Shown here in pieces: positions 34,105 through 43,925 of a stretch of DNA of 64,000 bases. The notes under the pieces are model-generated. The model was not told the origin of the DNA. It did no database searches and saw only the letters and a program-made list of their open reading frames with translations. Where the stretch lies: positions 1,054,001 to 1,118,000 of the forward strand of contig MU008162.1 in NCBI GenBank assembly GCA_010909165.1, read 5' to 3'. The position numbers were made by a program, and so were the translations under genes. The DNA comes from Anthoceros angustus. Lineage: Eukaryota > Streptophyta > Anthocerotopsida > Anthocerotales > Anthocerotaceae. Every line of letters begins with the position of its first letter. Position 1 is the first letter of the stretch.

Positions 34105-34634
34105 TCAGATCACGGACCGCCATATCGCCGTCCGGAGTGAGTCCGGATTAGGGACTCCGGACCCAATCAGGACCCTTAGGTCCTGTCCGTCCTGAGTCTG
34201 TGCTTCCACCTCCTTGGCTCTTTTCGCCGCCAACTCCTTCTCCACACGTCTTCGCTTGGGGTTCGGGGAGGCGAGGGAGTCTGAGAACTGGCCCGCTTCC
34301 CCCTCCGCATAGGAGATAAGACTGGCTCGGGGTAGGATTGCTACCAGTGACCACCGGCGCCTTGGGCGGCATCGCGTTCCGCCCTCCTCCCTGCCTCTTC
34401 CACCTCCTGCCACTCCGTTGGCAAAGGTAAGGGCACCGGAGCTGTCCTTGGGACGGTGGAATTGGGCACCTGTTTCCTCTTCTTCGGTTCCCTCCTGGTC
34501 CGTCGAGGCTCGGCGGCTTGGTCTAGAGCAGGTTGCGGGGCGTTGAGGCGGCACCATCTCCATCCACTGTGTAGTAGCCCACAGGGATGGTGCAGTGGGG
34601 AACCAAGAGAAGGGAAGCGGGAATATTCTCCCAT
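34105..34634 (-). pseudogene. Gag-like fragment related to the 23.3-23.6 kb tract
   Basis: The minus strand encodes SDSLASPNPKRRRVEKELAA and KRAKEVEAQTQDGQDLRVLI. The plus strand at about 23,495-23,620 encodes a DSI-S-...-RAKRAKE-...-T-DLRV-I pattern in the same order. Upstream parts also agree (a Pro-rich stretch, then EWQE, then ERDAA). Both copies are frame-broken. They appear to be two decayed members of one family lying in opposite orientations about 11 kb apart. Confidence 0.45.
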
Positions 34635-35170
34635 ACTTCCCTTGGAGGAGAGGAGGTCCGCTCTAGCGTATGGAGTCCGGAATTCCCTCCCATTAAGAGC
34701 CTTCTTGGTGCAAACCAGCTAGGGTCTTGAATTTGTGCAAGATGGATAGGGAGGAGCCTTAGATTCATGGTTGGGATTGATGGCTACGATAGAAATTAGA
34801 GGTTATGGCTGGCTGTACGGAATAATGGATGAGATATGGCCACATGCTTGCAGTAACCACTTAAATCTGCATTTTAGGATTCAATTTGGGCAAGCTCTGT
34901 TGGTATAATTGTCACATGAGAAGACTGGAGCACTGTCTAGAGGTACAGGGGGGGAGTGAGCTAGGATCACCAAGGATGGTAACAAGTGCAGCAATTATCG
35001 GCACTAGCAATGAACAACCTCTGGGTAGAAAGGGATTTCTCCGGCAAAAAGGGGTTATGGCTAAAATCCCATCTTGGTTGGGGCAAAAATGTGTATTCAC
35101 TGTTTTTTTAGGTGTTTTTTTTAGGGTGCTTGTTAATTTTAATGTGGTGTTCAAACCCATGGCGCCACAC
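34635..35170. other. No recognisable gene; left side of the CACTA-related region
   Basis: The plus frame that begins at 34,886 is continuous with later coding sequence, but its first ~95 codons show no conserved motif. A left CACTA terminus (CACTACAAG) was searched for by eye from 33 to 35.2 kb and not found. Confidence 0.3.
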
Positions 35171-35172
35171 CT

Positions 35173-35837
35173 TTGGCAGCCATTCGAAGAGATGTTGGTG
35201 GGATTTGGAGCACGGCTCATGTGTATGACCAAATGTTCGACACCATGTTGCGCAATTGGAAGAACAATCTTACGAGATGCGCAAGACAATTTCTTGAGGA
35301 TAATCATCCACCTAAGTATAAGCCTCGAGATATTTCGGCTGACCATTGGGATCGCATTGTGGAGAATGAAAAAGCCCAGGATGGAGATGTCTGCACAAAA
35401 ACGCATAGCAATGTTGAGGGGGTTGAACTCGGATGCCCAGCCGTATGCCCACTTTGGTAATGGTGGGTTTGTGAAGTTTACAAATCGATTTTACCAACTC
35501 TTTGATAGACGTCCTACGGAGCAAGAGACGGAGGCTATGGCAAGAAGGCCCGAAAATTGGATAATAAAACTTGAAACAAATTGGACGGCTTCCAATCTTC
35601 CTCATCCCGAGCGTTTGGCTCCAACCCCCGGAATAGGTTTCAAACAATTGTGGCAGAACCTCAAGGATGCTGGTTATAAAGATGATGATTTGGATGGTAT
35701 GATTTTGATTTGATGTCTTTGCAAGTTTTGATTGTCCTATTTTAACTCGCTTTTTGATTTGCCATAGGAGCCGAATACTGCATTGAGCGCAAGCAAGTGG
35801 ACGATGACTGGTTTTGGACAATTTGGTGCCTAGATTG
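35173..35837 (+). pseudogene. En/Spm-type (Ptta) transposon protein fragment
   Basis: The first part (frame 35,173-35,395) reads YDQMFDTMLRNWKNNLTRCA...ISADHWDRIVENEK. The second part (35,375-35,713, another frame) reads SAQKRIAMLRGLNSDAQPYA, FGNGGFVKFTNRFYQLFDRR and PTEQETEAM. The order matches the plant Ptta/En/Spm protein signature (W-N-KS, W--L---W, N--NR, then a Gly/Ser-rich H-GS-SF segment and P---E). A one-base shift near 35,390 separates the parts. An intron is likely at 35,698-35,767 (G/GTATGA ... CCATAG/G), after which the frame continues with AEYCIERKQVDDDWFWTIW to a stop at about 35,837. Confidence 0.45.
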
Positions 35838-35939
35838 AAGCCCGGGTTAAGTGAGGATCTTTCTCCTCGTAGTTCTTATAGAAGATCTTTCAAGTGTTTT
35901 GTTGTAACACTGGCTTGGTAACATATTCGATTCTTGCAG

Positions 35940-36284
35940 ACCGGTGTGGCCTCCGCCTCGGTGGGAAGCCTTAACCTCCCCAAATGTGCTCAACACCGGT
36001 GTGGAACGAAGCCTTGATGAAGTTGAACACTCCATCTCGTGGAAGAGGTGGAAGAATTTGAACAGGTTGAGGTATCCCTCTTTAAATGCACGGAAAATTC
36101 TTTCAGTCTCATGGTCTCTCATCAAACTAGACGACAGGAACTTGAAGCTCAATTCCTTGCTGTGAAGCTAGGTCTGGACTACGCCAAAGAGCTCAAGTCA
36201 TCAAGGGTGAAGAGCATGAAGAGGAAGGGAAATGAGGCTTCAACTTCGAAGTCTAATTTGAAGAGATCAAGGAGCGAGGAATAA
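35940..36284 (+). pseudogene. C-terminal basic/coiled-coil frame of the same element
   Basis: The 81-codon frame 36,039-36,284 reads as a short coiled-coil (EEVEEFEQVEVSLFK, RRQELEAQFLAVKLGLDYAK) ending in a Lys/Arg/Ser-rich tail with KRKGNEASTSKS and LKRSRSEE. A tgcag acceptor precedes 35,940. This is a common type of C-terminus for the CACTA-associated protein just upstream. Function inferred only from position. Confidence 0.35.
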
Positions 36285-36529
36285 TAGTTTGGTGCTTTCT
36301 TTTAGTTGCACCTTAGAAACTCTTAGAAATTGATACTGATATTAATTCTGTGGGGAATGTCTCCTTTGTGTGTGTCTCGGTAAATGGCCCCAATGTTTAT
36401 GAATCAGTGCGTATGGGGAATGGCCCTAATGTTTGTTTGTGGGAGTCTGTGTGTCTGGGGAATGGCTTCTATGTTTGTGTGTTTATTTGTGTGTGTTTTT
36501 GTATGTGTGTGTGTGAGTTTCTATGCGAG

Positions 36530-37300
36530 CCTGTGAGAGCTGCGAGCTGTGAGAACTGTCGAGCCTGTGAGACCACAGGCGAGCTGTGAGACCTGCGGGC
36601 GAGCCTGTGAGACCTGGCGAGCTGTGAGACCAGGAGCTGTGAGACCTGGCGAGCCTGTGAGACCCTGTGAGAGTGTATGCGAGCTTGTGAGCGTGTGAGA
36701 CCCTGTGAGAGTGTATGCGAGCTTGTGAGCGTGTGAGAGCGTGTGAGCGTGTGAGAGCCTATGAGGACCTGTGAGCGCGTGTGAGAGCCTATGGGCACCT
36801 GTGAGAGCTTGTGTGCCAGGAGTGTGTGAGCCTTGAGCCAGCGAGCCTTGAAAATTGAGCCTTGAGCTTGTGAGAGCCTGTGAGAGCGAGAGTCTGTGAG
36901 CCTCTGAAAATATGAGAGCGAGAGTCTGTGAGCCTGTGAAAATATGAGAGCGAGAGCCTATGAGCCTGTGAAAGCCTATGAGCTTGTGAGAGCGAGAGTC
37001 TGTGAGAGCGAGATTCTGTAAGAGCCTGAGCCTGTGAGCCTGTGAGAGCGAGAGCTTATGAGCCTGTGAGAGCGAGAGCTTATGAGCCTGTGAGAGCGAG
37101 AGCTTATGAGCCTGTGAGAGCGAGAGCTTATGAGCCTGTGAGAGCGAGAGCTTGTGAGCCTGTGAGAGCGAGAGCTTGTGAGCCTGTGAGAGCGAGAGCT
37201 TGTGAGCCTGTGAGAGCGAGCGCTTGTGAGCCTGTGAGTAGGCGAGCCTATGAGCGTGAGAGCTTGTGAGCGCCTGTGAGAGCCAATGTGGGTTTGTGCA
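36530..37300. repeat. 24-bp minisatellite (gagcctgtgagagcgagagctt)
   Basis: Between 37,030 and 37,240 a 24-base unit repeats about eight times with only a/g changes. From 36,530 to 37,030 shorter and more degenerate versions built on gagcctgtgag occur. The plus frame 37,042-37,269 (Arg-Ala-Tyr-Glu-Pro-Val repeats) follows from the period and is not taken as a gene. It lies inside the presumed CACTA element. Confidence 0.9.
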
Positions 37301-37429
37301 AGTTTGTGTGGGTTGTTGTGAGTTTGTGTAAGTTGAATGTGTGAAGTTATGTGAGGTGTGTGTTCATTTTGGGGCCTAGAGTCGCTTGCATTCGGTAGTA
37401 GCATTCCATTTCTCATGTGTCCCACTAAT

Positions 37430-38095
37430 TCACAACAAGGTGCAACATACAAAATTTACAACAAAGCACGTTGTAAAACACTTGTTGTAAATATGTCCCA
37501 TTTAAAGAAGCTGAAAATTATATATTTGTATTATTAACTGGGATATTGTAGATGGTTTTGTAAAACAAGTCGTTGTAAAGTGCGTTGTACCCACACCGAG
37601 ACGTCTCAAACTTAGATGTTGTAATTCCTTTTGTAATTGGGATATTGTAAATGATTTTGTAAAATAGGTGGTTGTAAAGTGCGTTGTACCCGCTCCGAGA
37701 CGCTCAAACTTAGATGTTGTAATTCCTTTTGTAATTGGGATATTATAAATGGTTTTATAAAAGACGTTGTAAATAGATGACGTGGCAAGGGTTGCTAACT
37801 AGGTGCCACATGGCAGTGGGCACCACATCATCACATGGTGATGTGGCGATGAGGGCCATGTCATCAAATCCTGCACGTCATCACCTGATGCTGTGGCAAT
37901 GAAGGGCCACGTGGCAACAATATGACATGTCATCACTTGGTGATGTGGCGACACATCACCACTTTAATGACATGGCGATGGAACTGGCCATGTTAGCAAT
38001 TTTACAACGTCATTAAGCTCTCGGTTTACAACGGCGTTGTTGCACCGTTTTACAACGCCACGTTGTAACACCCGTTGTAAAAACCCTTATTTTCT
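37430..38095. repeat. Subterminal repeat region of a CACTA element
   Basis: Many copies of gttgtaa/ttacaac words in both orientations crowd toward the end (for example cacgttgtaa, cgttttacaacg). A ~115-base segment repeats directly (37,548-37,660 and 37,665-37,772). CACTA elements typically carry such subterminal motif arrays as transposase-binding sites. A second motif, gatgtggcgatg/catcac...gatg, recurs at 37,800-37,990. Confidence 0.6.
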
Positions 38096-38102
38096 TGTAG
38101 TG
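38089..38102 (+). mobile_element. Right terminal inverted repeat of a CACTA (En/Spm) element
   Basis: The plus strand ends in attttcttgtagtg, the complement of CACTACAAGAAAAT, the canonical plant CACTA terminus. It sits directly after the subterminal repeats and downstream of En/Spm-like coding sequence. The matching left end was not found, so the element is 5'-truncated or interrupted. Confidence 0.75.
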
Positions 38103-38640
38103 TCACCTTCAAGTTGTGACCTCCTACATACATGCAGCAGATTATAAAGATAAGTTGGGCTTTATTTTCTTTGTTTTTTTTACGATAACTAATAAATACA
38201 TATTTTAGTCGATACCGATTGCATTCGATATCCACTTTTAGTAGATACCATATTTTATGAATACTTATTTTCAAGGAGATATCCATTTTAAAGCGTGTTT
38301 GAGTACATATGTATTAAATAATATGTTTCTTATTGTTAGAGTTGATATTTATTTAGCATATTATAGATACTTATTGTTATCATTTTTCGTAGATGCTAAT
38401 GCTACTAGTAGATTCCTATGAGTACTTTTATAAAAACAAAGGTAATAGAAAAAGGTAAGTATTCCTCCAAAGCGAATAGAAAAAGGTGAGTATTTATAAA
38501 AAAAGGTAAGTATTTCTCCAAAGGTAATAGAAAAAGGTAAGTATTCCTCCAAAGGTAATAGTTAAGGTAAGTAATCATACAGACCAAACCAAGACCCTAA
38601 GGAGGTGTAAACGATAGATAGTAACTCTCAAGGCTATATG
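38103..38640. repeat. AT-rich spacer with a ~35-bp minisatellite
   Basis: At 38,440-38,575 the words aaaaaggtaagtatt and cctccaaaggtaatag alternate about four times. The rest is AT-rich without a gene. Confidence 0.6.
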
Positions 38641-38843
38641 TGCAAGAGGTTTTAATTGTCTCTCCCTGTTTTGGTTGGCTCGCTTGTCTTGAAAGGATTC
38701 TAGTGTTGGGGATTGGGGTTGGAGCTGCCCTTTGCCCTCACTCTAGTTTCAGTGTGCCATGCATAGGAAAGAGGAGGCTTAGGTTTCTCTGCATGTTGCC
38801 AAGGTTTGTTGGAGGAGGACTTGGAGGTCTAGTTGTAGTAGCT

Positions 38844-39593
38844 ATGTCTGAGGGAAAGCAAGTGACGTTGGTGAGCTCGGATGGCAAGTCGATCTTCAAG
38901 GTCGATGAAGCTGTCGCGTATGAGAGCGAGACACTGAAGAGTATGATTGAAGACTTGACAGAAAACATAATCATTCACTCCCTATTGTGAGCAAGGAGAT
39001 CTTAGCGAAGGTCATTGAGTTTTGTCAGTACCATGCCGAGGCTTTGAAGGCGTCAAAGGACAAGCCGGCGGCTACAGATGATGAAATCAAGAGTTGGGAC
39101 CTAGAATTTTTGAAGGTCGGCCAGGCAACCCTGTATCACCTCACAATGGTGAGTATACACCTGCTTTTGCTTTGTTTTAGTAGAATGAGGCCAATGTGCA
39201 CCACACTTCAACCCTCCTAGCCATTGTGGTCGCCATGACATATCATTGGGTGTGGATAATAGTTGGTCCATGTTTTGCTTGTTTGTTGTGTTGTGAACGT
39301 TCGTTGTTTTGGTCTGGGTCATGTGATCAAGGGTTCATCATGCCTTGGTTTGAGCAAACTAGCAATCTTGAGCTTTTCCCTCTACGAGATTGTAAATCTG
39401 CGTTTGTGGTGTGGAGCAGGCGGCCAATTACCTAAACATCAAGAAGCTGTTGGATTTGACCTGCCAAACAGTGGCAAATATGATTAAGGACAAGAGTCCC
39501 GAGGAGATTCGGAAGGTCTTCAAGATCAAGAATGACTTCACTCCGGAGGAGGAGGAAGAGGTTAGGAGGGAGAATCAATGGGCCTTCGAATAG
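38844..39593 (+). pseudogene. SKP1: SKP1 (SCF ubiquitin-ligase adaptor), one frameshift
   Basis: SKP1 links F-box proteins to cullin-1 in SCF complexes. Exon 1 (38,844-39,148) starts MSEGKQVTLVSSDGKSIFKV and covers the BTB/POZ-like fold. Exon 2 (39,420-39,593) gives [20 protein letters not shown] and ends in [18 protein letters not shown], the conserved F-box-binding tail. The 271-base intron is at the position expected before AANYL. Exon 1 is 305 bases long, one short of a whole number of codons. The frame breaks after ENII (about 38,970), where the family has a Pro-Leu-Pro segment, and resumes with PIVSKEILAKVIEFCQYH. A missing base in the C-rich stretch there explains it. Either a recent pseudogene or a sequence error; everything else is intact. 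Confidence 0.85.
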
Positions 39594-40030
39594 GAGTCCC
39601 AGATTTGCTCCTGATGAATTCGTGTTGGGATGATGAGGCTAGCATGTGGCTTTCCAACTTTTCCAGTTGGCAATCAAGTCGCAAGTCTTGACTTTGACTT
39701 GATAGGAATGAGAATCTTAATGCCTTCAAACACCTGGAGTAAGACTTGGGTTTGCCAAGGGAGGGTGGTATATGTTAGTGTGTTCGTTCAAGGTTTAATT
39801 ATGTAATTTCTTATTGTATGTAAATTGTCCTTGTGGCTAGACAACGCGCATTCTACTTTGCTAGCACCAGTTGTTGGTTTTAATTGTTGCATCTGTTATC
39901 ACTTCGAAAGTAGTAGTATGTTGTGATAGCTTCGCTTTTCCATCGATACCCAGTGGTCTTCAAGGCTACAAGTATGGCCTGTAAGGCCACGTTATCATAG
40001 AGGACAACATCCTCTGCTTTTCTAAGGGGA

Positions 40031-40110
40031 CGTCCATCTCGAGAGGTTGCCCATCCCAACAGAGTTCCGATGGGATTCGATGTAATTGTCATGGAATGAT
40101 CGCACCATGT
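40031..40110 (-). pseudogene. 5S rRNA-derived sequence 1, internally deleted
   Basis: Read on the minus strand, it begins ggtgcgatcattcca, continues to atcccatcggaactc, and then jumps to ggatgggcaacctc. These are nucleotides ~2-45 and ~80-100 of plant 5S rRNA (GGTGCGATCATACCA..., ATCCCATCAGAACTC, GGATGGGTGACCTC). About 35 bases holding internal Pol III promoter elements are missing. Assignment is from memory of the plant 5S consensus. Confidence 0.6.
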
Positions 40111-40293
40111 GCACCCCAGCTTTCACGGTTGCTCAATTGCAATCACGACATATATACATATGTATGCCGGCATTCCCAACTATGCTGGTAGCCAGAGGAC
40201 TAGTCTTTCATATTAAGCATTGTAAACCCATTCTTCCACACCTCGTTTGTTAAAACAAAATCTCAAAAAAGCGTATTGTACATTTGTTTTACT

Positions 40294-40743
40294 TATCACC
40301 TCACAATGGTGAGTATACACCGCTTTTGCTTTGTTTTAGTAGAATGAGGCCAATGTGCACCACACTTCAACCCTCCTAGCTACATTGTGGTCGCCATGAC
40401 ATATCATTGGGTGTGGATAATAGTTGGTCCATGTTTTGCTTGTTTGTTGTGTTGTGAACGTTCGTTGTTTTGGTCTGGGTCATGTGATCAAGGGTTCATC
40501 ATGCCTTGGTTTGAGCAAACTAGCAATCTTGAGCTTTTCCTCTACGATTGTAAACTGCGTTTGTGGAGCAAAGTACCAATTACCTAAACATCAAGAAGTC
40601 GTTGGATTTGACCCGCCAAACAAGCAAATATGATTAAGGACAAGAGTCCCGAGGAGATCTGGAAGGTCTTCAAGATCAAGAATGACTTCACTCCGGAGGA
40701 GGAAGAAGAGGTTAGGAGGGAGAATCAATGGGCCTTCGAATAG
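40294..40743 (+). pseudogene. Duplicated SKP1 3' part (end of exon 1, intron, exon 2)
   Basis: Only the last ~15 bases of exon 1 are present, followed by the intron and an exon 2 copy with the same C-terminal [15 protein letters not shown]. The acceptor region and the first exon-2 codons are damaged (gtaccaattacctaaac replaces the Ala-Ala codons) and several bases are lost near 40,620. It has no start and cannot make SKP1. Confidence 0.85.
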
Positions 40744-41169
40744 GAGTCCCAGATGTACTCCTGATGAATTCGTGTTGGGATGATGAGGCTAGCACGTGGC
40801 TTTCCAACTTTTCCGGTGGGCAATTAAGTCACAAGTCTTGACTTTGACGATAGGAATCAGAATCTTAATGCCTTCAAACACATGGAGTACGACTTGGATT
40901 TGCTGGGGAGGATGGTATATGTTAGTGTGTCCGTTCAGGGTTTAATTATGTAATTTCTTATTGTATGTAAATTGTCCCTTGTGGCTAGACAACGCGCATT
41001 CTACTTTGCTAGCACCAGTTGTTGGTTTTAATTGTTGTTGCATCTGTTATCACTTCGAAAGTAGCACTATGTTGTGATAGCTTCGCTTTTCCATTGATAC
41101 CTAGTGGACTTCAAGGCTACAAGTATGGCCTGTGAGGCCACATCATCATAGAGGACAAAATCCTCTGCT

Positions 41170-41252
41170 TTTCAAAGGGGATATCCATCTTGGGAGGTTG
41201 CCCATCCCAACGGAGTTCCGATGGGATTCGATGTAATTGTCATGGAATGATC
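41170..41252 (-). pseudogene. 5S rRNA-derived sequence 2 (copy of sequence 1)
   Basis: This is the tandem-duplicated partner of the 40,031-40,110 sequence, with the same internal deletion and a few point differences. Confidence 0.6.
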
Positions 41253-41455
41253 GCACCATGTGCACCCCAGCTTTCACGGTTGCTCAATTGCAATCACGGC
41301 ATATATACATGTGTGTGCCGGCATTCCCAACTATGCTGGTAGCCAGAGGACTAGTCTTTCATATTAAGCATTGTAAACCCATTCTTCCACACCTCGTTTG
41401 TTAAAACAAAATCTCAAAAAAGCGTATTGTACATTCTGTTTTTACTTATCACCTA

Positions 41456-41516
41456 CGCCCGCTTAACTTTGGAGTTCTGATGGGATCCAGTGCAATTGTC
41501 ATGGTATGACCGCACC
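41456..41516 (-). pseudogene. 5S rRNA-derived sequence 3 (5' half)
   Basis: The minus strand gives ggtgcggtcataccatgac, then ggatcccatcagaactcc and aagttaagcg, matching plant 5S rRNA nucleotides ~2-60 with about 85% identity by eye. It keeps the start of the box A region but lacks the 3' half. It is not a functional 5S gene. It sits about 145 bases before a Met-tRNA primer-binding-like site, so it appears to lie within an LTR. Confidence 0.7.
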
Positions 41517-41660
41517 ACATGCGGGACACCAAGCAGGCGAGTGCCTGAAAAAGTATTAGATTAGTAATTATATTATCATACCTAAACCACTCTCCTTCAC
41601 ACAATTGTGTGCTCACGCTGTGCTTTGCCTACATCCACCAATGCGATCCTAAACACTTTA

Positions 41661-41671
41661 TAGTATCAGAG
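41661..41671 (+). promoter_or_regulatory. Primer-binding-like site of the second copia element
   Basis: TAGTATCAGAG differs by one base from the TGGTATCAGAG core that pairs with initiator Met-tRNA in plant copia elements. It lies between the LTR candidate and the Gag sequence of a copia remnant in the same orientation. Confidence 0.6.
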
Positions 41672-42015
41672 TATGGATCGCATCCAAGCGTATGGCAGGG
41701 CATCCATGCCCCGTGTGTGGTCTAAACCTATTTTATCAATTGGATCGTGGACACACCGACGGGGGCCCGTCTCTACTTTTCTGAATGTTTTCAGATCTCT
41801 TGGAGATGTAATCAGGCACCTCACGTGCTGACTCATAGCGCTTACATAATTATGGACCGGTTGTTTAGCAATGCCGACAATGGATTCCTCTGCCTCTCAG
41901 CAAACCCTGGACGGAGAGCAAAAACAAATTTATAGTCAATTGCTCAAGCATTACTGGCAGGAGAGTAGCAGATGGATGCATATGCAATGTTACCGCAAGT
42001 AGGTGCGGTTGCACC

Positions 42016-42777
42016 ATGATGCGCAACAACAATTTTGTTGCTTTTAAACAAGTTCTGCAAAGGGTGCACTTACCATCCCAATTTGGCCCTCATTTTCAGA
42101 CTTGCCAGACTTGTTCTTGTCATCAATTTTGCAACCAAAGCATGCATCGCCCATCGGCTTGTTGTTCTCAACCTGCCCACAATCAACCTGATTGTAGTCC
42201 AGACCCTCTTAGCATCCACACTAGTATCCTTAAAAATTTGCATTTTAAACTATCGCTTCTAGGAGATAGAATCCTTGATAGCCGGGATAGTTATAGGAAG
42301 GACCATCAATGCTTAAACAAACAGATCACAACATTACGCAAAGAAACTTCAACAACTATCCCATTAATGGGAATGACCGTCCCATTCCCATTCACCATGA
42401 ATGGGAATGACTATCCCATTTGGGAGGTGCGCCTAACGGCACTTCTTGATGAGCATGACCTAATGGACATAGCGATTGGGAAGACAGCTAACCCAACCAC
42501 TCTTACTCTTAAAGGCACAAACGAAGAAATTGCAGCTTGGATGAAGGAAGATAAGCGGGCCAAGAGCATTATCCTACCAGCTTTGGATTGTAACATGATC
42601 CAACATACTCAAGGGCAGGCCACCTCTGATGTTGTCTGGAAGGTCTTCAAGGGCATGTTTGCTGCAAAACATTCGATGTCGTTGATAAATGCGACCAGGC
42701 AATTTTATGCTTTACATATGAAGGATAGCAAAATCATTGAGCACTATATATACAAGTTCCGTACCTTGCGAGCTTGA
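42016..42777 (+). pseudogene. copia Gag remnant
   Basis: The conserved part begins near 42,390: NGNDYPIWEVRLTALLDEHD, IAAWMKEDKRAKSIILPALD, CNMIQHTQGQATSDVVWKVF, ATRQFYALHMKDSKIIEHYI and FRTLRA, then a stop. This matches copia UBN2-type Gag and the minus-strand element's Gag. The N-terminal ~110 codons of the frame are Cys/His/Gln-rich and probably not original coding sequence. A perfect-looking imperfect inverted run of the atgggaatgac word (42,367-42,420) sits before the core. Confidence 0.75.
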
Positions 42778-43281
42778 TTGTCCTCTTGTGGAATAGATGT
42801 GACAGAGCTATAGGCAGCTGTTGTTCTTTTGACGTCACTGCCACAAAGTTACATAGTATTTGTTAGTTCTCAAAAGCAATTAGACAAGTTGTAAAGGCCA
42901 CAACAGCAAGTAGGCAACCAAGTCTTACCATCTCAAAAATAATTGGAGCTCTGCTTGAGGAGGAGTCGAGCTGGATAGCCACGTGGCCAACAACATGTAC
43001 AGCAAGTCCTTTTCACTACAAGGGGAAGTGGAAGAGGGAGAGGCTCTTATAGGCCAACTTTCCAATCAAGGAGACTGTATACAACACCCCATACTTCTTC
43101 CACTCAAAGGAAGCCTAACTTGGCGGGTACATGTCATTGGTGCCGCATTCTTGAAAATGAATGTCGCAAAAAGTGGGTAGGTGACCCTCGTCGTGAAGCT
43201 CCATCTGGTGTTGAGTCCCATACAATGACTCAAGGATAATTAAGCAATGCCCATAGTGTTAAAGCTCCCACTATCCTTGCT

Positions 43282-43919
43282 GTGTGCTCATCCCTCACAC
43301 ATGCAAACTTCTTAAATGGACCTCTCGACGAAACTATCTGCATTCATCAGCCGGAGGGGTACATTTCTGATCCAGCCAAGGTATGTAACCTCCTCAAATC
43401 GATCTATAGTTTGAAACAATCAACAAGAATATGGAATGCACGAGCAGATAAGAAACTTTGCAAGATGGGTTTTGTACCTCTTGTAGCTTACAGCAGCGTT
43501 TATATCTTACGAAGGGGCACTCAACTTTGTATCATTGCTTTATATGTTGACGATAATTTCCTATTTTCTAGTGATGATGGCATCCTTGCAAATATTAAGA
43601 AGGAGTTGTCCCGAGAATGGGACATGACTGATGTTGGTCCATTGAAATTTGCACTTGGGATACAAATCTTGTTACAACTCCAATAGCTATCCAACTCTTT
43701 TGGATAGTCCTACTACCATTGCAGAAATATTAGAGATGGCTACTATACCTTATAGGGAGGCTGTAGGAAGCCTTCTCTATCTTGCAAGGTGGACTCGTCC
43801 AGATATTTCACAAATTGGGATTGTGTCACGTTTCTTAGTGAACCCTAGCCACAAGCACTAGATTGCCGTTAAAAGAATCGTACGTTATTTCAAGGGCACC
43901 AACAACTTCTACATTGAAT
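43282..43919 (+). pseudogene. copia reverse transcriptase / RNase H remnant
   Basis: The frame has FLNGPLDETICIHQPEGY, LKSIYSLKQSTRIWN, the active-site LYVDDNFLFS and DMTDVGPLKFALGIQ, then shifts near 43,680. The next frame gives PYREAVGSLLYLARWTRPDI and a stop before IAVKRIVRYFKGTNN. RNase H acids are not reached. The element cannot encode active Pol. Confidence 0.85.
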
Positions 43920-43925
43920 ATGTAA

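Larger units (their letters stand above)
39134..41446. repeat. 1.16-kb tandem duplication of the SKP1 3' half and flank
   Basis: Bases 39,134-40,293 recur at 40,294-41,446. Each unit begins at TATCACCT inside SKP1 exon 1, and the word occurs again at 41,447 where the second unit ends. The duplication is therefore bounded by an 8-base microhomology. Units are about 95% alike, with small deletions in the second one's exon 2 and intron. Each unit contains SKP1 sequence and the start of an LTR-like stretch. Confidence 0.9.
40919..41654 (+). repeat. Candidate LTR carrying 5S-derived sequence
   Basis: It starts with TGTTAGTGTGT at about 40,919-40,922 and ends in CTAAACA at 41,648-41,654, just before the primer-binding-like site, giving TG...CA ends. 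A truncated second copy of its left part starts near 39,773 as part of the tandem duplication. It contains two 5S-derived segments. No 3' LTR partner was found downstream of the copia remnant. Confidence 0.4.
41661..43925 (+). mobile_element. Internally deleted Ty1-copia element, same family as 28-33 kb
   Basis: Order on the plus strand: primer-binding-like site, Gag, degenerate knuckle, part of reverse transcriptase, start of RNase H. Protease, integrase and the first part of reverse transcriptase are absent. The text KAPTILAVC just after the knuckle (about 43,260) matches KSPSILAVC at the same place in the 28-33 kb element and is followed within a few codons by FLNGPLDETICIHQPEGY, which there lies about 2.1 kb further on. 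A single deletion explains this. Confidence 0.8.

Noticed and set aside
37042-37269. Arg-Ala-Tyr-Glu-Pro-Val repeat protein
   Set aside because: It is a 24-bp minisatellite read in one frame; other frames on both strands are also open.
41456-41516. Functional 5S rRNA gene
   Set aside because: Only the 5' half is present and box C is missing; the other two segments have an internal deletion.
42983-43180. Separate 65-codon gene between Gag and reverse transcriptase
   Set aside because: Another frame there reads as a degenerate copia zinc-knuckle segment (CHWC...CRKK), so it belongs to the copia remnant.
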